Assembly: GCA_946480595.1 (NCBI GenBank)
Contig: CAMLKC010000009.1
Coordinates: 1 to 26,993, forward strand
Direction: 5' to 3'
DNA length: 26,993 nt
From: an uncultured Candidatus Saccharibacteria bacterium
GTDB taxonomy: Bacteria; Patescibacteria; Saccharimonadia; Saccharimonadales; CAMLKC01
Position numbers and translations under genes: made by a program. Position 1 is the stretch's first letter, and every line of letters begins with the position of its first letter. Of the stretch, positions 1 to 7,101 are shown in pieces. The notes beneath the pieces were generated by a model that was given only the letters and a program-made list of their open reading frames with translations, did no database searches and was not told the origin of the DNA.

Positions 1-260
1 TTGGGATTCTCCATCAGTTCACCGGTGACGTCTTGTTTATCGACATGGATCTGGTCAAGAATATACCCAGCGTCGTCCTCTGCCGTGTCGTCGTAGAGTG
101 CGTAAAATTGCCGTTTGGTGCACCGACACGATGCGGGCGGGGTAGTCGCAGCCGGGTGTGACAGCTTAAGCTGTTCTATGTGGCGTGGCACATTGTCCTC
201 GGCTGCAAGGTCAAACTTACGGAGGATCCCTAAAATGTCGCTGCTTGCTACCTTAACCAT
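1..260 (-). CDS. Unrecognised protein, N-terminal part, runs off the window
   Basis: This open frame on the minus strand starts with an ATG that overlaps the trpS stop codon in a TAATG junction, so it is probably translationally coupled to trpS and is the last visible gene of the aromatic operon. It stays open to the window edge, giving 86 visible residues beginning MVKVASSDILGILRKFDL. The visible part is hydrophilic, without a signal peptide or membrane segment. A Cys-x-Cys pair and an acidic stretch near YDDTAEDDAG are the only notable features. I do not recognise the family. The gene call rests on the coupling and the uninterrupted frame, not on homology. Confidence 0.6.
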   Translation of the reverse strand, partial: MVKVASSDILGILRKFDLAAEDNVPRHIEQLKLSHPAATTPPASCRCTKRQFYALYDDTAEDDAGYILDQIHVDKQDVTGELMENP

Positions 261-1312
261 TAGATGCCTTTCGGACGCAAGCCGACGGCTTGCTGAGCAC
301 GGAGAAGTGTTGCGTTGGCCGTGATGGTCAGCGCTTGTTCTGAGGCTTGTAATTTAGTGAGAATCGCCGTGTCGTCGGTGGCGTCGAGGCGAGCCTGGAA
401 ATCGGCTAGGAACTGGCGCATTTCGTCGGCGACAACCTTTTTGAAGTCGCCGTAACGGGTCTGGCCCTCAAACTCTTTTACTACCTCGTCGCGTGGAGCG
501 CCGCGAAGCAAAGCAAGGATCTCCAGCAGATTGCTGATGCCAGGCTGTTTTTCGCGGTCAAAGTGAATTTCGGCCAGGTCGTCGGTGGTTGCCGACATGA
601 TCTTTTTGGCGGCTAGGTCAGGATCGTCACCCAGGAATACAACTCCCTTGCCCGTTTCGTCACTCTTACTCATTTTTTTAGTAGGATTGACCAGGTCTTT
701 GATGCGCAGTCCTTGGTCTTTACCAAAGAATTCGTGTTGCTTGGCGACTGCCTCGGGTACGGTAAAGATATCACCGAAACGGCCGTTCATGCGCTCGGCA
801 ATGTCGCGTGTGAACTCCAGATGCTGTGACTGGTCGTCACCGACCGGCACGTAGGTGGCGTCGTAGAGCAGGATGTCGGCTGCCATGAGGACGGGGTAGT
901 TGAAGAGACCGACGGTTGTGCGATCCGCACCAATCGTGCCGGTCTTATCCTTAAACTGCGTCATGCGACTCATCTCACCAAAACCAGTAAAGCAATCTAA
1001 AATCCATGTCATCTCGCTATGCGCTGAAATGTAGCTTTGGCGGTAAAGGTAAATACTATCGTTGTCGAGCGGCAGGCCCGCGGCGACGAATAGGCGCGCA
1101 TTGTGCAGGATCTGCTCGTATAGCGTGCTGTGATCTATCGGCGTCGTAAAACTATGCAGGTCGGGAATAAACATATTGATTTGGTAGTCGTGTGATCGCG
1201 TCTTTACCATGTCGATTATTGGCAGTATCGCACCAAAATAGTTGCCTATAGTCAGGTCGTTGTTGGCACGAAGGCCAGTAAGAATTGTTTGCTTTGTCAT
1301 ATCTGTCTCCAT
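260..1312 (-). CDS. trpS: Tryptophanyl-tRNA synthetase
   Basis: This class I aminoacyl-tRNA synthetase charges tRNA-Trp in the cytoplasm. The HIGH-type signature appears as TIGN (about residues 21-24), the central GDDQSQHLEFTRD block that shapes the tryptophanyl-adenylate pocket is at about 158-170, and KMSKS is at 213-217. At about 350 residues it has normal bacterial TrpRS length. The first ATG overlaps the stop of the upstream hydrolase gene (TAATG). A second ATG at 1300 sits about 7 bases after GGAG and may be the real start. A TATAAT at 1311-1316 overlaps the junction but has no good -35. Its place in an operon led by a Tyr-Trp-Phe attenuator suggests that uncharged tRNA-Trp raises its own synthetase. 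Confidence 0.96.
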   Translation of the reverse strand: METDMTKQTILTGLRANNDLTIGNYFGAILPIIDMVKTRSHDYQINMFIPDLHSFTTPIDHSTLYEQILHNARLFVAAGLPLDNDSIYLYRQSYISAHSEMTWILDCFTGFGEMSRMTQFKDKTGTIGADRTTVGLFNYPVLMAADILLYDATYVPVGDDQSQHLEFTRDIAERMNGRFGDIFTVPEAVAKQHEFFGKDQGLRIKDLVNPTKKMSKSDETGKGVVFLGDDPDLAAKKIMSATTDDLAEIHFDREKQPGISNLLEILALLRGAPRDEVVKEFEGQTRYGDFKKVVADEMRQFLADFQARLDATDDTAILTKLQASEQALTITANATLLRAQQAVGLRPKGI

Positions 1313-2025
1313 TATACCCTACTTCGCCGCATGACCTCTGATTTGAACCCCAGATAAGCCGTTTGTTTCTTGTATGAATTCTCGCCAACAAGCACCGGGT
1401 AAAACCCATAGCTGCTTTTTTGAAAGTTACGAAGGCTAGCCGCCTGCTTTTCGGTGAGTTCGGTCTTTTTCAGTAAGTCGTTAATTTCGTATATCAGCTT
1501 TTCCGCATACTCGGCATTTCCGTCGATATAGCGCTGAATGTCGTCGCACAATTCGTCCATTAGTGCGGCGGTAAGGCCGTGCTTGTCTACTTCAACCGAA
1601 ACCGCTTGCGGACACACACCGATCAGTGATGTGCTGACGATATCGTGTTTCATATGAACGACCCTCTCGATAGAACTGGCGCGAAGAAACCGGCCGGCGT
1701 CGCCGTTAAGTGAATGTGCAATGAAACACGGTGGTTGCTCGCAGGTGGTCGTGTGCATGTCCAGTACGAGGTCGAACGCGTGCTTTTTAATATACGTCAG
1801 AATGTTGCGGGCACGGCGCTCTTCGTATGTCGTTTTTTTGCCGGTGTAACTGCGGTTGAGATCGGCTTCAACATAGCGGATGCCCTGCCGTTTTGCCTGT
1901 ATGTTACCGACTAAATACGATACGTGTGGCAACAGCCCCCGGCGGCTTATGCGAATATGTTTGTAGAGAGCCTCACCCAGCAATTCGTTGCCGTGCTGCG
2001 AGCCTAAAATGAGTATTTTTTTCAT
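1312..2025 (-). CDS. AstE/AspA-family zinc hydrolase (succinylglutamate desuccinylase/aspartoacylase-like)
   Basis: The 237-residue protein belongs to the M14-related AstE/AspA superfamily, which removes acyl or carboxyl-terminal groups from N-acyl amino acids. Zinc ligands are visible as GSQHGNE (His11, Glu14) and DMH (His91). DLNRSY (55-60) supplies the substrate-binding Arg. SVEVDKHG carries a candidate catalytic Glu at 145. It is shorter than typical aspartoacylase (about 300 residues), so the C-terminal domain is reduced and the substrate cannot be named. It starts one base after the stop of the GNAT reading frame and its stop overlaps the trpS ATG. Context suggests cleavage of an acylated amino acid or peptide, perhaps an aromatic one, but that is inference. 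Confidence 0.8.
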   Translation of the reverse strand: MKKILILGSQHGNELLGEALYKHIRISRRGLLPHVSYLVGNIQAKRQGIRYVEADLNRSYTGKKTTYEERRARNILTYIKKHAFDLVLDMHTTTCEQPPCFIAHSLNGDAGRFLRASSIERVVHMKHDIVSTSLIGVCPQAVSVEVDKHGLTAALMDELCDDIQRYIDGNAEYAEKLIYEINDLLKKTELTEKQAASLRNFQKSSYGFYPVLVGENSYKKQTAYLGFKSEVMRRSRV

Positions 2026-2026
2026 G

Positions 2027-2642
2027 TTAATTCCCTCTCGTTTCGGCCGATATGGCCAATGCGTTTACTTTGTCCTGTAAAATTCGGCATCGTTCACTCA
2101 GCGGCATGCCGCCATAGTCACGCAGCGCGGGGTCGAGCGCTCCATATAGCCCGCCGGGCGCATAGCGACCCGCATGATAGACATAGCCGTCATCTTCGAC
2201 TGTAGCGTGAGGAATAGATGCCGCGATGGCTTCGGGGTCGTCGTAGCCCAAAACATCAGCCCGGTGGCAGGCATTCCCGACGGCGCGCAGGAGTGCTGGG
2301 TTTCTTGTGTAAGCGACAAGCCGTGACGGCCGCTCTTCGGCGACGAACTGGCTAATTAGCTCTGTTCCGAAGCGAAGAGGGTGTTTTTGAATGTCAGGAT
2401 GAATGATTATTCCAGCAAGCTCAATTGCTTGCCCGCCAAAGTAATCTCCGGTACGCGGCAAAACCGACCAGCTCGCTTTCGCGGCGGACAACCTGTAGAT
2501 GGTCGGCGCTGTCGATGTGAGCGACGGTGTCCTGATAATTATGTTCGTCGGCTTCGCGTCCAAACCCGGCGGCCGTTAGTTGGGCCGCCTGCTCCATGTC
2601 GCTGGCTGTAAATTTTGCTGGTCGTTCAAATGTAAATGACAT
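2027..2642 (-). pseudogene. GNAT-type N-acetyltransferase split by a +1 frameshift
   Basis: Two overlapping minus-strand frames together make one acetyltransferase-like protein. Positions 2642-2421 encode the N-terminal part (starting MSFTFERPAKF, ending in ...ESELVGFAAYR before out-of-frame residues). The frame ending at 2027 supplies the rest (...GDYFGGQAIELAGIIIHPDIQ..., then RLVAYTRNPALL). The LVGFAAYR strand followed by IELAGIIIHPDIQ looks like the central beta strands of the GNAT fold. The switch must fall near 2440-2465. Losing one T from the TTTT run there would restore the frame. This could be true inactivation, a sequencing error or programmed frameshifting. It lies 8 bases after the DAHP synthase stop and 1 base before the next gene, so operon spacing is intact. 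Confidence 0.7.
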
Positions 2643-2650
2643 AGTATTTC

Positions 2651-3589
2651 CTAGACTCCTACTGATAATTGTTGTTTGATTCTTGCTAGCCTCTGGGCGC
2701 CTTCGACGGCGGCTTCAAACGGCATGACCGGGTCGGTCGGGCTTTTAGCACTACTGGCTTCGGCAAATATGCCTGCTGGTGCTTTGCCGGTTCGTTCAGC
2801 AATCTCGATGGTATGCTCCATGCAGGCTACTTGTCCTTCGACGGATTTACCGAACCCGTTGTTTGGGTCGTGTGCCTGCTCGCCGCCGTGTGCCCAGTCA
2901 ACAAGCAGCCGTCCGCCAGTTAATTCGTGCGCCGTAAGGTACTGTTCTTCCCAGGCTTCAGGGCTGGTCGCGTTAGTACCACCACGGAACAGCAGGATCG
3001 CACGAGCGCTCATGCCATGGCGTAGCTCCTCGATGCGCTCAACGTCTTCGACGGCCTTCAGGACATCTCCGTCCAGTCCGTTTTTTACGGCGATCGGTAG
3101 TGTTGTATCGTGGGTGGCAAGAGCGTAGGTTAGCTCGGACTGACTGTCATTGCGGCCGCCCTTCCATGCGAGTGAGCTTAAGTCTGCGTAGCGGTTGAGA
3201 TGCCGGGGATCCGTTCCCATCTCGACTGCTATGTTTGCCGTCGCGTCTGAGCGTTCGGCCATTATCTTGTAAGCAAGTTCCGGGTCGGTGGTTTCCAGGC
3301 CGTGCCAGTCCTGCTTGTTGGTGCGCGGTTTCCAAAATGGCATTCGGTATAGCGCCTCCAATTCGTCACTACCGTCACTTACCGCAGCAAGTCTGGCTGC
3401 CTCGGCCTGAATGATTGCCTCGGCTTCAGTCATAGCACAGGGGCCAATAACGGCTAGCAAGCCCGTGCCTCCCATGGCTTCGGAGACGCGGAGGCGTCGC
3501 TGCAGTATTCTTTCCCTGTGATCTGGTGATGTTGGGTGCCGTTCGGCTAGCTCGCGTGTTGTGGGGTATGTCGGCGCTCTTTCAGCCAT
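2651..3589 (-). CDS. Class I DAHP synthase (3-deoxy-7-phosphoheptulonate synthase)
   Basis: The enzyme condenses phosphoenolpyruvate and erythrose 4-phosphate in the first step of the shikimate pathway. AroFGH-type motifs are in order: IGPCA with the metal-binding Cys51, FWKPRT (85-90) for substrate binding, VKNGLDGD (168-175), FRGG (201-204), VDWAHGG with His234, and FAEAS with Glu277. At 312 residues it is shorter than the roughly 350 of E. coli AroF/G/H, mostly at the N-terminus, where the feedback-inhibitor site lies. Allosteric control may therefore be weak and replaced by the upstream attenuator. The ATG follows GAGGAG by about 11 bases. It is the first structural gene after the Tyr-Trp-Phe leader. 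I see no other shikimate pathway gene in the window. Confidence 0.9.
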   Translation of the reverse strand: MAERAPTYPTTRELAERHPTSPDHRERILQRRLRVSEAMGGTGLLAVIGPCAMTEAEAIIQAEAARLAAVSDGSDELEALYRMPFWKPRTNKQDWHGLETTDPELAYKIMAERSDATANIAVEMGTDPRHLNRYADLSSLAWKGGRNDSQSELTYALATHDTTLPIAVKNGLDGDVLKAVEDVERIEELRHGMSARAILLFRGGTNATSPEAWEEQYLTAHELTGGRLLVDWAHGGEQAHDPNNGFGKSVEGQVACMEHTIEIAERTGKAPAGIFAEASSAKSPTDPVMPFEAAVEGAQRLARIKQQLSVGV

Positions 3590-3622
3590 AGTAGTTCATG
3601 CTCCTCTCGTCATAGTGATATT

Positions 3623-3643
3623 AAAAAACCGCCTACTGGCGGT
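3623..3643 (-). terminator. Attenuator terminator hairpin (segments 3:4)
   Basis: Read on the minus strand, ACCGCC, a four-base loop and GGCGGT are followed by a run of six T. This is a short intrinsic terminator placed between the leader peptide stop and the DAHP synthase start. Its 5' arm, extended to ACCGCCAG (3643-3636), is a perfect 8-base complement of CTGGCGGT inside the leader ORF (3693-3686), so terminator and antiterminator exclude each other. Confidence 0.88.
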
Positions 3644-3706
3644 CTCTTCGATATTTTCTATGGGGTGTTAAAAAACACGGAACAAACCGCCAGAGTGACT
3701 GCCGGT
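3623..3706 (-). promoter_or_regulatory. Tyr/Trp/Phe ribosome-mediated transcription attenuator
   Basis: Four segments can be assigned on the minus strand: 1 = ACCGGCAG (3706-3699), 2 = CTGGCGGT (3693-3686), 3 = ACCGCCAG (3643-3636), 4 = GGCGGT plus T6 (3633-3623). Pairing 1:2 matches 7 of 8, 2:3 matches 8 of 8, and 3:4 matches 6 of 6. Segment 1 begins on the base after the Phe codon of the Tyr-Trp-Phe triplet. A ribosome stalled on those codons would cover segment 1 and free segment 2 to form the antiterminator. A ribosome that reaches the stop codon would mask segment 2 and allow termination. This is the classical trp-type logic, seen here by base pairing only. Confidence 0.85.
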
Positions 3707-3742
3707 AAACCAATATGCGCTAGCGATGGTTCGTTTGTTCAT
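3668..3742 (-). CDS. Aromatic operon leader peptide (24 residues, contains Tyr-Trp-Phe)
   Basis: The short frame reads MNKRTIASAYWFTG and continues to end in LFRVF. It has consecutive Tyr, Trp and Phe codons at positions 10-12 and further Phe codons at 21 and 24. Its stop lies 25 bases before the attenuator hairpin. A candidate -10 box (TATAAC, 3752-3757) ends only 9 bases before the ATG and no Shine-Dalgarno sequence is visible, so the leader transcript is probably leaderless or nearly so. Its role is to measure charged tRNA-Tyr, tRNA-Trp and tRNA-Phe, not to yield a functional protein. It is too short for ordinary gene prediction. Confidence 0.85.
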   Translation of the reverse strand: MNKRTIASAYWFTGSHSGGLFRVF

Positions 3743-3751
3743 AATAGTTAA

Positions 3752-3780
3752 GTTATAGCATATGTGGCGTGACATAGCCA
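3752..3780 (-). promoter_or_regulatory. Promoter of the attenuated aromatic operon
   Basis: An extended -10 element, TG-C-TATAAC (TATAAC at 3752-3757), lies just upstream of the leader peptide ATG. At 17-base spacing the -35 position (3775-3780) reads TGGCTA, a poor match to TTGACA. Several other promoters here share the TGC-TAT form. Confidence 0.6.
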
Positions 3781-3810
3781 GCTTTTTATTTAACGCCCTG
3801 ACGTGATTGC

Positions 3811-3841
3811 GGGGAGTGGCGCCGGTATGGCGTCACTCCCC
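3811..3841. terminator. GC-rich hairpin between the orphan gene and the aromatic operon
   Basis: GGGGAGTG (3811-3818) pairs with CACTCCCC (3834-3841). Inside, CGCC and GGCG extend the stem around a five-base loop, with a single mismatch in between. No clear T-run follows on either strand. It lies about 30 bases downstream of the 3873 gene stop and probably ends or protects that transcript. Confidence 0.65.
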
Positions 3842-3872
3842 TGAATGGATGTGGTCACGAGGAGTTCTCCTC

Positions 3873-4157
3873 TCACAGCTCCCTGAGCGCCTCGTTCGCC
3901 GTGCGGATGAGCACCGCGGGGTCGAACGGCTGGGGATATCCTCCCCTAGCCTGGCGCCGGATCCGGTCGTCGGCGTCGGTGATCATGGACTGAAGCGACG
4001 TTGGGAGTGCCTCGGGGCCGGCACCTGCGTCGATGCAGATGTCGAGCAGCGAGCTCTTGACGTCGCCAGCCTTCTGGCGCTCCGTCACCCCCATGAACGA
4101 GTCGCGCCAGTCGATGATTCCCTGTCGGAGCACAGCAGTTGCAGTCGAGACAGTCAT
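3873..4157 (-). CDS. Orphan 94-residue protein, GC-rich cassette 1
   Basis: I do not recognise this protein. It starts MTVSTATAVLRQGIIDWRD and is helical, hydrophilic and without membrane segments. It has one Cys, in LDICIDAGAG. An in-frame ATG at 4187 would add ten residues, but AAGGAG stands 9 bases before the ATG at 4157, so the shorter form is preferred. A strong promoter (TTGACC, 17 bases, TATAAA) precedes it and a GC-rich hairpin follows. Codons end mostly in G or C, unlike the neighbouring ribosomal genes. It is monocistronic between the rpsI terminator and the aromatic operon. The composition resembles that of the orphan genes at 20077, 21255 and 24612. Confidence 0.75.
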   Translation of the reverse strand: MTVSTATAVLRQGIIDWRDSFMGVTERQKAGDVKSSLLDICIDAGAGPEALPTSLQSMITDADDRIRRQARGGYPQPFDPAVLIRTANEALREL

Positions 4158-4192
4158 GGTGTCACGCTCCTTGATCGTGCCTTCCATGTTAA

Positions 4193-4221
4193 TTTATAGC
4201 ACTCTAATTTATTATGGTCAA
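4193..4221 (-). promoter_or_regulatory. Sigma70-type promoter of the 3873-4157 gene
   Basis: TTGACC (4216-4221), a 17-base spacer and TATAAA (4193-4198), preceded by TGC in an extended -10 arrangement, read toward the orphan gene. The same two hexamers with the same spacing occur before the 24612 gene. Confidence 0.8.
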
Positions 4222-4250
4222 AATATTACATAGTATGTGTGTAATAAAAC

Positions 4251-4276
4251 AAAAAACTCCTTCCGTAAAGAAGGAG
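4251..4276 (-). terminator. Terminator of the ribosomal/rpoA operon after rpsI
   Basis: On the minus strand CTCCTTC and GAAGGAG form a 7-base stem with a six-base loop, directly followed by six T. It lies 22 bases after the rpsI stop and closes the long translation block. Confidence 0.9.
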
Positions 4277-4298
4277 CTCTTTGTAATATCGAAAGATA

Positions 4299-4697
4299 TT
4301 AACGCTTTGAGTACTGTTCGCGCTTACGAGCAGAACGAAGACCGTATTTCTTGCGTTCTTTTTCGCGTGGATCGCGGCGAAGTAGTTCAGCTTTCTTGAG
4401 GGTTGAGCGTAGGTCAGCGTGACCAACGGTCAAAGCCTTAGCGATAGCAAGCTTGATTGCGTCTACCTGGCCGGCAAGGCCACCTCCGCTAACGCGGATA
4501 GTAACGTCGAATTCCTTTTGCTTGCCAACGAGGGCGAGCGGGTCGGTAACTTCGGCGAGAAGTGTCTTGTTGTCAGATAGGTATTCTGCAGCTGACTTAT
4601 CGTTGATCGTCACGTTGCCTTTGCCTTTGAATAGGCGGGCGCGAGCAGTTGCGCTCTTGCGGCGACCAAGGCCGTAGAAGTAGGTACCTTCAGCCAT
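4299..4697 (-). CDS. rpsI: 30S ribosomal protein S9
   Basis: The 132-residue protein has the typical uS9 start (FYGLGRRKSATARARL) and the conserved basic C-terminus ending in REQYSKR, whose last residues reach the P-site tRNA anticodon loop. The GGGLAGQVDAIKLAIAKAL core matches the family. It is the last gene of the block, 2 bases after L13 as in most bacteria, and is followed by a T-rich terminator. Confidence 0.98.
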   Translation of the reverse strand: MAEGTYFYGLGRRKSATARARLFKGKGNVTINDKSAAEYLSDNKTLLAEVTDPLALVGKQKEFDVTIRVSGGGLAGQVDAIKLAIAKALTVGHADLRSTLKKAELLRRDPREKERKKYGLRSARKREQYSKR

Positions 4698-4699
4698 GA

Positions 4700-5143
4700 T
4701 TATTTAACCTCAACTTTCTCTGGAGTTTGTGCGGTGTGAGCGTGCTCACTGCCGGCAAAGATCTTCAGGCGCTTCATACGTTCTGGAGATAGCTTGTTTT
4801 TAGGAAGCATGCCCTTGACTGCGTTTTCGATAAGACGTTCTGGGAACTTCTCACGAACTTCAGCGACAGTCGCGTCTTTGATACCACCAGGGAAACCTGT
4901 GTGGTGGTAGTATACTTTGCCAGTTTCTTTGTCACCAGTCACTACTGCGTTCTTAGCGTTAACTACAACAACGTAGTCACCACCGTCGATGTGCGGAGTG
5001 TAGCTTGGCTTGTACTTACCAGTGAGGTAAGTAGCGATTTGCGTCGCAATACGGCCAAGTGGTGCTTCAGAAGCGTCAATCAGGATCCAGCGGCGAGATA
5101 CTTCGCTTGGTTTCTGTGAGTAAGTCTTTGCGTTAACAGACAT
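4700..5143 (-). CDS. rplM: 50S ribosomal protein L13
   Basis: The 147-residue protein is full-length uL13. The core RRWILIDASEAPLGRIATQI and the GDYVVVVNA segment are family hallmarks, followed by YYHHTGFPGG and the GMLPKNKL motif. The start overlaps the L17 stop by one base, so the two are probably coupled. L13-S9 form the usual pair, here fused to the alpha operon. Confidence 0.98.
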   Translation of the reverse strand: MSVNAKTYSQKPSEVSRRWILIDASEAPLGRIATQIATYLTGKYKPSYTPHIDGGDYVVVVNAKNAVVTGDKETGKVYYHHTGFPGGIKDATVAEVREKFPERLIENAVKGMLPKNKLSPERMKRLKIFAGSEHAHTAQTPEKVEVK

Positions 5144-5535
5144 TACGCTTTCACCTCCTCTTTAGGAGCGGCCTTTAGCTCGTCGACAAACGAAATGTTT
5201 GCCATCTGAGCGCCGTCGCCAACGCGAAGACGAGTACGTACCACGCGAACGTGACCACTGGTGCGGCCAGTCAGCTGAGGTGCGATCTCATCCACCAGTT
5301 TGAATGCTGCTTTCTGGGTAGAAAGCGCAGCAATCACTTGGCGGCGGTTTGCAAGATCACCTTTTTTAGCTTTAGTAATAACTTTTTCAATGTAACGCAC
5401 GAGCTCTTTGGCTTTTGGTAGCGTGGTCTCAATCTTGCCGTGTTCGACAAGGCTGGTAGCTAAGCCTTTAAGCAGTGCGCGGCGCTGGTCGCGTTCGCGG
5501 CCAAACTTGCGCCCTTTGTAACCATGTCGATGCAT
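5143..5535 (-). CDS. rplQ: 50S ribosomal protein L17
   Basis: The 130-residue bL17 starts MHRHGYKGRKFGRERDQRRALLKGLATSLVEHG, a standard N-terminus. The C-terminal core ends LRVGDGAQMANISFVDE and carries a short Lys/Glu tail. It begins on the last base of rpoA, the normal neighbour, and its stop overlaps the L13 start. Confidence 0.98.
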   Translation of the reverse strand: MHRHGYKGRKFGRERDQRRALLKGLATSLVEHGKIETTLPKAKELVRYIEKVITKAKKGDLANRRQVIAALSTQKAAFKLVDEIAPQLTGRTSGHVRVVRTRLRVGDGAQMANISFVDELKAAPKEEVKA

Positions 5536-6458
5536 TAGAGTTCAAGCTCCGCTAGTTTATCTTTAACTTCATCAAGTGCCTTAGAACCAAAGCCCTTAAG
5601 TTCGCGAAGATCTTGCTCGCTAAGCGTGACAAGGTCGTGGACAGTGCGGATATCGTTGTTGATAAGCGCGTTTGCCGTACGTGCGGTAAGGTTTAGTTCT
5701 TCAATCGGCGTGTTCAGCTCGTTTGCTTCATCTTCGTCAGCCTGTCCAAGCGCAGGAGCTGCTTCAACCGTAGTTGAGCCGGCAAGTGCGGTGTATTGGT
5801 TAACGAGGATAGCTGAGGCTTCTTCAAACGCTTCACGAGGTGAGAGCGTTCCATCGGTTTCTACGATAAGGCGAAGCTTATCGAGGTTGGTTTCTTGGCC
5901 AACACGAGTACCGTCAACTTTGTAGCGTACGCGAAGTACTGGGCTAAAGACAGCGTCCAGAGCGATCATGTCGCTGTGAAGGCGGCTCTCGCTCGAGTCT
6001 TCAATGGTGCGGTAACCGCGGCCAGATTCAACGACCAAGTCCATGATGACGGTCTTTTTAGGATCGTCGATGGTAGCGATGACCTGGTCTGGGTTGATAA
6101 CCTCGACGTCGGCAGTCGTCTTGATGTCGGCTGCGGTAATAGTACCGGCGCCCTTCTTCTCAAGGCGAAGTTCAACAGGTTCGTCGCTGTGTACCTTCAC
6201 GCGAACGTTTTTGAGGTTAAGCATGATGTCAACGACATCTTCTTTCACGCCATCAACGGTAGTGAATTCGTGAGTCGCGCCTTCGATGCGGAAAGCAACG
6301 ATAGCACCACCTTCAATGCTCGAAAGCAATACACGGCGCATACTGTTACCAAGCGTAAAACCATAGTTGGCGTAAAGAGGCTCAATTACGAACTCTGCTT
6401 CATTTGCGCTTAGCTCGTTCACTGCAGCGAGTGCTGGGTTGTGAATTACTTTTGACAT
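5535..6458 (-). CDS. rpoA: RNA polymerase alpha subunit
   Basis: The 307-residue subunit nucleates polymerase assembly and contacts promoter upstream elements. The N-terminal domain shows NYGFTLGNSMRRVLLSSIEGGAI (dimer interface) and later DGTLSPREAFEEASAIL. An acidic linker (ADEDEANEL) leads to the C-terminal domain, with EELNLTARTANALINNDIRT and LRELKGFGSKALDEV, the helix-hairpin-helix that binds DNA and regulators. The length is close to the usual 315-330. It follows S4 by 22 bases, in the standard alpha-operon order, and no Cys is visible. Confidence 0.98.
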   Translation of the reverse strand: MSKVIHNPALAAVNELSANEAEFVIEPLYANYGFTLGNSMRRVLLSSIEGGAIVAFRIEGATHEFTTVDGVKEDVVDIMLNLKNVRVKVHSDEPVELRLEKKGAGTITAADIKTTADVEVINPDQVIATIDDPKKTVIMDLVVESGRGYRTIEDSSESRLHSDMIALDAVFSPVLRVRYKVDGTRVGQETNLDKLRLIVETDGTLSPREAFEEASAILVNQYTALAGSTTVEAAPALGQADEDEANELNTPIEELNLTARTANALINNDIRTVHDLVTLSEQDLRELKGFGSKALDEVKDKLAELEL

Positions 6459-6480
6459 TTCTTATATCTCCTTACCCTTT

Positions 6481-7098
6481 TTAGCGTGAGTAGTACTCAA
6501 CGATTAGCTGCTCATTGATGTCTGCTTCTGCTTCTTCGCGCTTTGGAAGACCTGTCACCTCAATCTTCAGCTTCTTTACATCGCTTTTCAGCCATGAAAG
6601 TGGACCTTGGATAGAATTGTTTGCAACATCGTCAATTTGCGTAAAGTAACCGCTCTTAGCACTCTTCTGGCGAACAGTAATAACGTCGCCGGCTTTGAGT
6701 CGGATAGATGGAATGTCAACGCGGCGGCCGTTCAGTTCGAAGTGACCGTGGCTAACCAACTGGCGGGCACCACGACGTGATGTCGAGAAGCCTGCGCGGT
6801 AAACGGCGTTGTCCATACGGAGTTCGAGCAACTGAAGGAGGTTTTCACCACTCAGACCTGGGCGACGAGTCGCTTCGTTCATGAGGCGTGCGAACTGCTT
6901 TTCAAGCAGGCCGTATGCGCGGCGAACCTTTTGCTTTTCACGCAGCTGCGTCGAGTAAAGGCTAGCTTTACCTTGGCGGCCGTGTGCGTGCTGACCTGGA
7001 ATACCAGATTTTTTCGCGAGGATTTTATGAGCTTTAGGGTGAAGCGCGTAGCCCTCGCGGCGGCTTTGCTTCACAATAGGCGAAGTATCACGTGCCAT
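6481..7098 (-). CDS. rpsD: 30S ribosomal protein S4
   Basis: The 205-residue uS4 starts the assembly of the 30S body. The S4 RNA-binding domain is clear at LELRMDNAVYRAGFSTSRRGARQLVSHGHFELNGRRV, and the protein ends in EYYSR as usual. The N-terminal zinc-binding cysteines of some S4 proteins are absent. It is 3 bases after S11. In E. coli S4 represses the alpha operon; I see no obvious S4 binding site here. Confidence 0.98.
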   Translation of the reverse strand: MARDTSPIVKQSRREGYALHPKAHKILAKKSGIPGQHAHGRQGKASLYSTQLREKQKVRRAYGLLEKQFARLMNEATRRPGLSGENLLQLLELRMDNAVYRAGFSTSRRGARQLVSHGHFELNGRRVDIPSIRLKAGDVITVRQKSAKSGYFTQIDDVANNSIQGPLSWLKSDVKKLKIEVTGLPKREEAEADINEQLIVEYYSR

Positions 7099-7101
7099 AG
7101 A

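Noticed and set aside
1311..1316. Separate trpS promoter at TATAAT
   Set aside because: No acceptable -35 at 15-18 bases, and the hexamer is explained by the TAATG coupling junction. Kept only as a weak possibility.
3582..3599. A five-codon frame, Met-Asn-Tyr-Tyr-Gly, overlapping the DAHP synthase start, as a second Tyr-sensing leader
   Set aside because: GAGGAG lies only one base before its ATG, too close for initiation, and it lies after the terminator. More likely chance.
5895..6413. Long antisense frame opposite rpoA, and similar long frames opposite rpsD/rpsK, rpsE, rplE and rpsC
   Set aside because: They have no family match, no start signals, and mirror the codon pattern of well-identified ribosomal and polymerase genes on the other strand.
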